This document shows, in pieces, positions 9,301 to 9,900 of a DNA stretch of 9,900 nucleotides (the first letter of the stretch is position 1; the number at the start of each line of letters is the position of its first letter). The position numbers and the translations under genes were made by a program. Origin of the DNA: Candidatus Peregrinibacteria bacterium. GTDB lineage: Bacteria > Patescibacteriota > Gracilibacteria > UBA1369. The notes beneath the pieces are model-generated. The model was not told where the DNA came from. It did not search any database and worked only from the letters and a program-made list of their open reading frames with translations. The stretch lies in assembly GCA_014728765.1 (NCBI GenBank), contig WJLA01000068.1, positions 1 through 9,900 on the forward strand, given 5' to 3'.

Positions 9301-9402
9301 ATAATCATCAGCTGTGGCAGTGTTAAAAAAACTTACTAACAAGCTGAATAATATAAAAAAGGGTATGATTTTTCCGATTTTTGTTTTGATGTTTTGAAGC
9401 AT
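3352..9402 (-). CDS. Giant secreted multidomain adhesin-like protein with C-terminal WxL-like domain
   Basis: 2,016-aa surface protein. Signal peptide 1-31 (Lys6/8/11, hydrophobic 12-26, cleavage near TATA-D). Domains by eye: IPT/TIG-1 at ~53-75 and 378-432, split by DUF2341 (~78-165; FWIENSCPSTNTIIWVKIP) plus a concanavalin-like domain (~180-372). IPT/TIG-2 at ~433-461 and 828-903, split by a second DUF2341 (~464-550) plus LamG-like domain (~565-815; LKIWLKGDTGV ... DGDIAEFLGFNRPL). FN3 ~904-1014 (PSEPLNVEGK ... SPITGYEIKYK). Invasin-like Ig ~1017-1137 (LTLDKNTVEADNVDRAIATF). A beta-sandwich (~1147-1204 and 1550-1690) appears split by a seven-blade propeller (~1230-1549). Acidic/Gly linker ~1698-1717; undefined beta region ~1718-1835; Pro-rich linker; WxL-like domain ~1855-2016 with WLL at 1873-1875 and FTI at 2012-2014. 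Sixteen Cys occur in local pairs, fitting disulfides outside the cell. There is no LPxTG sorting signal or C-terminal TM, so attachment is probably non-covalent via the WxL-like domain and the WxLIP encoded 5 bp downstream. Ligand unknown. First gene of the operon; no RBS at the ATG. Confidence 0.9.
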   Translation of the reverse strand: MLQNIKTKIGKIIPFFILFSLLVSFFNTATADDYDSFQAKVRILPAAPGTITSTPRVNYSTMGDEEVTFNGTFDTSTLYRKPIKFRHFGDRILYDYQASFKLDTSNLGLASGSCNEIRIKGPDGLTDLDFWIENSCPSTNTIIWVKIPKLPPANEQTTIYVQFGDSSITTSASNGDNTFEFFDDFSSGQSKWSETIGTGFSVGSGLLTGDSETRFESNQTFSSNTIHGYAVETRSRKISNHGEMAVGFRNSTTDGTGILNWQETDGSDDLIYAYNAIDNYFYNLTLSFITSYKIYKTLVDQSGQNTYSITSTDRSTSEFSAAATTNQSLSNERVSLGLRYDFTSQPSYNGSRRWDWIFVRKYSNPDVGYTSYATETLNTEILINDKPAETVSLSSSQITVKTPPNPPGIAEVEVVNPNRTTNVYSGLLQYREPRIYAISKNESPLSGGEEIAIYGAYFSNSLAVARKYTVNNPSGGTLTDFPIMIRMGTSGSPTNCNDIAVYEDDLRTKMFSYVEGTCPGYPTYVWTKFETLPSGNTDIYITMDDGNTDFSYTDGLRYVLRALGSPSLKIWLKGDTGVITGTGGVSEWQNQAETNYDATQTTTTNRPELITSASEGLPFGFPFIRFINNNQDFLEFIETTSRYFFSGTRGYSLYSVFRQGSDPSADQAIFRESLNSSTTSSRILFLNDIDEIRFAGTPTGYDPYYNTQSSTIDSNFNAIGSTAYFPNNGNIYIYRNNNSVWTDSDYAPTNTITESSPAARMTIGTYNDGVDNFLDGDIAEFLGFNRPLLDPQNIDQRNSLKEIRDYLMSKYRIDSSTPYYFGPIETSPSTVKVFFGQDNNDDGDYVDGTDILLPVEQKTVRVFSQGLITIKVPTATTAGNYDIVVENHDGYKGMLEDQFGYGVPSEPLNVEGKTVSYGVALDWDKPKSNGGSPITGYEIKYKDTTDTTCDILVYSDSDCDSIAQFCSDPLGTGECQTNYTIPNLDPTKSYTFSVYAINTNGHSGPGTSSVIPAGEQIRINNSSLTLDKNTVEADNVDRAIATFTARTASNQVVPNIPVKLEQKFTDTPQPPPGNPTDSPHPINYRAIDCGDLSTTVEPITDSSGQVCFELKQSVPYNQTFSVIVEGFAVQSTGVGVISSEGLGLQDSVNFIWSNEPLISNQYIFREDDNTEIDASKRTNRNSPLLDYERNAENVRLRMNITKSDNEIQMSKTENSITSDSTTGNYNSPFIYDDKLYFVERIESPDTPLSRIFQKDLTTGTENWISGSVYLDGNYTKHGNEIYFTGINEFDTPSLQILNLDTFTAPSSIGFAQQIDFVFSDSEQGSGNYIYTLNNGGRITKARRSLPGSSFHIYNDSLSLQYLAAAYDETNRMIYAAVDDPNSPNYEIVRINTDVEEFSAVNVISRAEISLDKSETINGMVIDESKNMLYVTTNNSIIKVNIDPDKTFRKIAELEIDHIHHDDSFGKMAQIDTINRQAYFNINNPLEIDKILKLDLSTFSYEKSSDIILIESDTNITNGFVDTDKGKLYLTSNNGTTNKKITEITTTNTITPYLQWGEKPAGQTCDDITQADWSYSGLTPEDWQLTSSAHFTDDESTTKTNGNFVSTLLTAPNLIFNPGNMESSDPILPNLIKLGELEFTELEFNLTSTNNPNFDTDWCFRIVDNNTYDRLTANSKTGIEMTEYPEAAIDSVIIKETRPVAEPKEAPSTEVKEGGGSDSYNIKLVNDNLSPINIDLSASSNTFSNGNTILSFSAQGQTITGNQITLSTSDPEETIFVTSAADSETQGEVEQTLSHAATGTSIRDVIVFRTDLNESISNVTFNVTGEVVFDTPPTPTFNFPPAKPSNNPENYLTNHPNSPITFTLEDTTGPSNDWLLQLQATPFSINKPCSGSACCVNASDCIPLDQVYITTSNFTNSNTSFSDSQIATFVDSYKLNTEDISDPNSSSTATVFRNNTDLADSAPNDPLIIDLIDTALAPGNFNGLTSLDLHLMIDYPNIPTLLEIDTYEIDLVFTIVD

Positions 9403-9436
9403 TAAGCTTTTGTTTTCGGACGTAATTTATCCTTAT

Positions 9437-9465
9437 ATTATACCGAATTTCGGTTGATTTTACAA
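9437..9465 (-). promoter_or_regulatory. Sigma-70-type promoter of the surface-protein operon
   Basis: On the minus strand, TTGTAA (9465-9460, 4/6 to TTGACA) is followed after 17 bp by a perfect TATAAT (9442-9437). Transcription would start near 9430 and leave a ~28-nt leader before the ATG at 9402. No other promoter or terminator is evident between the five minus-strand genes, so it probably drives all of them. Confidence 0.65.
9442..9454. repeat. 13-bp perfect inverted repeat in promoter spacer (possible operator)
   Basis: ACCGAA-T-TTCGGT is a perfect 6-bp-arm palindrome lying in the -10/-35 spacer of the minus-strand operon promoter and touching the -10 box. That is the position of a typical repressor operator. 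No regulator gene is visible in the window. A chance palindrome is possible, but its placement is suggestive. Confidence 0.4.
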
Positions 9466-9480
9466 GTAAGAAGACTTGTA
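9461..9480. repeat. 20-bp inverted repeat across the -35 box (possible operator)
   Basis: Arms TACAAGT (9461-9467) and ACTTGTA (9474-9480) are perfect inverted copies separated by 6 bp. The left arm covers most of the minus-strand -35 hexamer, and the element lies just upstream of the likely plus-strand promoter. This fits a dimeric regulator acting on one or both divergent genes. It is not a convincing terminator, being AT-rich with no T-tract. Confidence 0.45.
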
Positions 9481-9493
9481 TAAACATTTTGAT

Positions 9494-9499
9494 TATACT
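9494..9499 (+). promoter_or_regulatory. Possible -10 box for the O-methyltransferase gene
   Basis: TATACT (5/6 to TATAAT) lies 30 bp before the ATG at 9530 and would give a leader of ~24 nt. No good -35 hexamer is seen at 16-18 bp upstream, so this is weak or activator-dependent, perhaps through the adjacent 20-bp inverted repeat. Confidence 0.35.
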
Positions 9500-9529
9500 T
9501 AAAATCATTAAAAAATAACAACAAAAATA

Positions 9530-9900
9530 ATGTTTTTCGAAAGCAGCCTGGAGGAATTATTAAAAAAGCTGGAAGAAGCAAGAAATCAGTTTTGGAATAT
9601 TGATAGAAGTACGGCTCTTTTTATGTATTCATTAATCAGAGCGTCCAACTTTAAAAATGTTTTGGAAATTGGTACTTCAAACGGTTATTCCGGTATCTGG
9701 ATAGCTAAAGCATTACAGATTACAAATGGAGAATTGGTGACAGTGGAATCAAATGATATTAGATATAATTTGGCCAATGAAAATTTCATAAAAGCGAATG
9801 TAAATTCATTGATTTTGCAAATAAAAGGACATGCTCCCGAAGTTTTGAAATCCATTGAATCTAAGCAATTTGACTTGATCTTTGTTGATGCCACCAAAGC
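9530..9900 (+). CDS. SAM-dependent O-methyltransferase, class I (3' end outside window)
   Basis: The first 123 residues of a Rossmann-fold methyltransferase resembling the COG4122/Methyltransf_3 (catechol O-methyltransferase-like) group, soluble and cytoplasmic, usually ~200-220 aa, so about 60% is visible. Helical N-terminus (LEELLKKLEEARNQFWNID); SAM-binding motif I VLEIGTSNGYS (44-54); acidic ribose-binding residue Glu73 at the end of strand 2 (LVTVESND); motif near strand 4 FDLIFVDATK (114-123), where this group commonly has FIDADK with a metal-binding Asp. The substrate cannot be deduced. The ATG follows a TAA directly and has no Shine-Dalgarno sequence, but no better start exists because the N-terminal helix begins here. 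It is transcribed divergently from the surface-protein operon; a functional link is possible but unproven. Confidence 0.88.
   Translation, partial: MFFESSLEELLKKLEEARNQFWNIDRSTALFMYSLIRASNFKNVLEIGTSNGYSGIWIAKALQITNGELVTVESNDIRYNLANENFIKANVNSLILQIKGHAPEVLKSIESKQFDLIFVDATK

Noticed and set aside
1600..9402. Recoded TGA (Gly, code 25) as in Gracilibacteria/Absconditabacteria
   Set aside because: The 2,016-codon frame and the other genes contain no internal TGA and use GGN for Gly. TGA appears as the stop of the small WxL-like gene, where readthrough would add only about nine unrelated residues.
9461..9480. Inverted repeat as a transcription terminator
   Set aside because: The stem is 7 bp and AT-rich with no T-tract, and it sits between two divergent gene starts, where no terminator is needed.
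9685..9897. Minus-strand 70-codon frame at the window end
   Set aside because: Antisense to the methyltransferase, whose SAM-binding motifs are unambiguous.

Overview
The window is AT-rich, densely packed bacterial DNA. The long genes use the standard code: the 2,016-codon gene has no in-frame TGA, Trp is TGG, and one gene ends in TGA. Five of the six translation starts lack a clear Shine-Dalgarno sequence. Giant secreted proteins built from DUF2341, IPT/TIG, LamG-like and propeller modules, together with tight spacing and AT richness, suggest a Patescibacteria (CPR)-type or other Gram-positive-like, single-membrane bacterium. No marker gene proves this.

Layout. Everything from about 9465 down to 1 reads on the minus strand and looks like one operon of at least five genes. 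(i) 9402-3352: a 2,016-aa secreted giant protein with a signal peptide, two IPT/TIG domains each split by a DUF2341 plus concanavalin/LamG-like insertion, an FN3 domain, an invasin-like Ig domain, a second type of beta-sandwich apparently split by a seven-bladed propeller, and a C-terminal WxL-like domain. (ii) 3346-2279: a WxL-interacting-protein (WxLIP)-like membrane protein (DUF916-like and DUF3324-like domains, one TM helix) ending in a LysM domain. (iii) 2256-1618: a small secreted beta protein that looks like a degenerate WxL domain. (iv) 1621-1001: a short WxLIP-like membrane protein with only the first domain and a TM anchor. (v) about 973 to beyond position 1: a family-2 glycosyltransferase with C-terminal TPRs, cut by the window edge.

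The intergenic region 9403-9529 is divergent. It holds a good sigma-70-type promoter for the minus-strand operon (TTGTAA, 17 bp, TATAAT) with one perfect inverted repeat in its spacer and a second across its -35 box. On the plus strand, 9530 to the window end encodes the first 123 residues of a SAM-dependent O-methyltransferase.

How the genes may work together (inference). In Firmicutes, WxL proteins bind peptidoglycan non-covalently and associate with membrane-anchored WxLIP partners encoded next to them. Here the gene order is WxL (giant), WxLIP, WxL-like (small), WxLIP-like. This suggests two tandem cognate pairs that display a very long adhesin-like rod on the cell surface. The glycosyltransferase could modify these or other surface components. 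No RNA genes, CRISPR arrays, insertion sequences or convincing terminators were seen.
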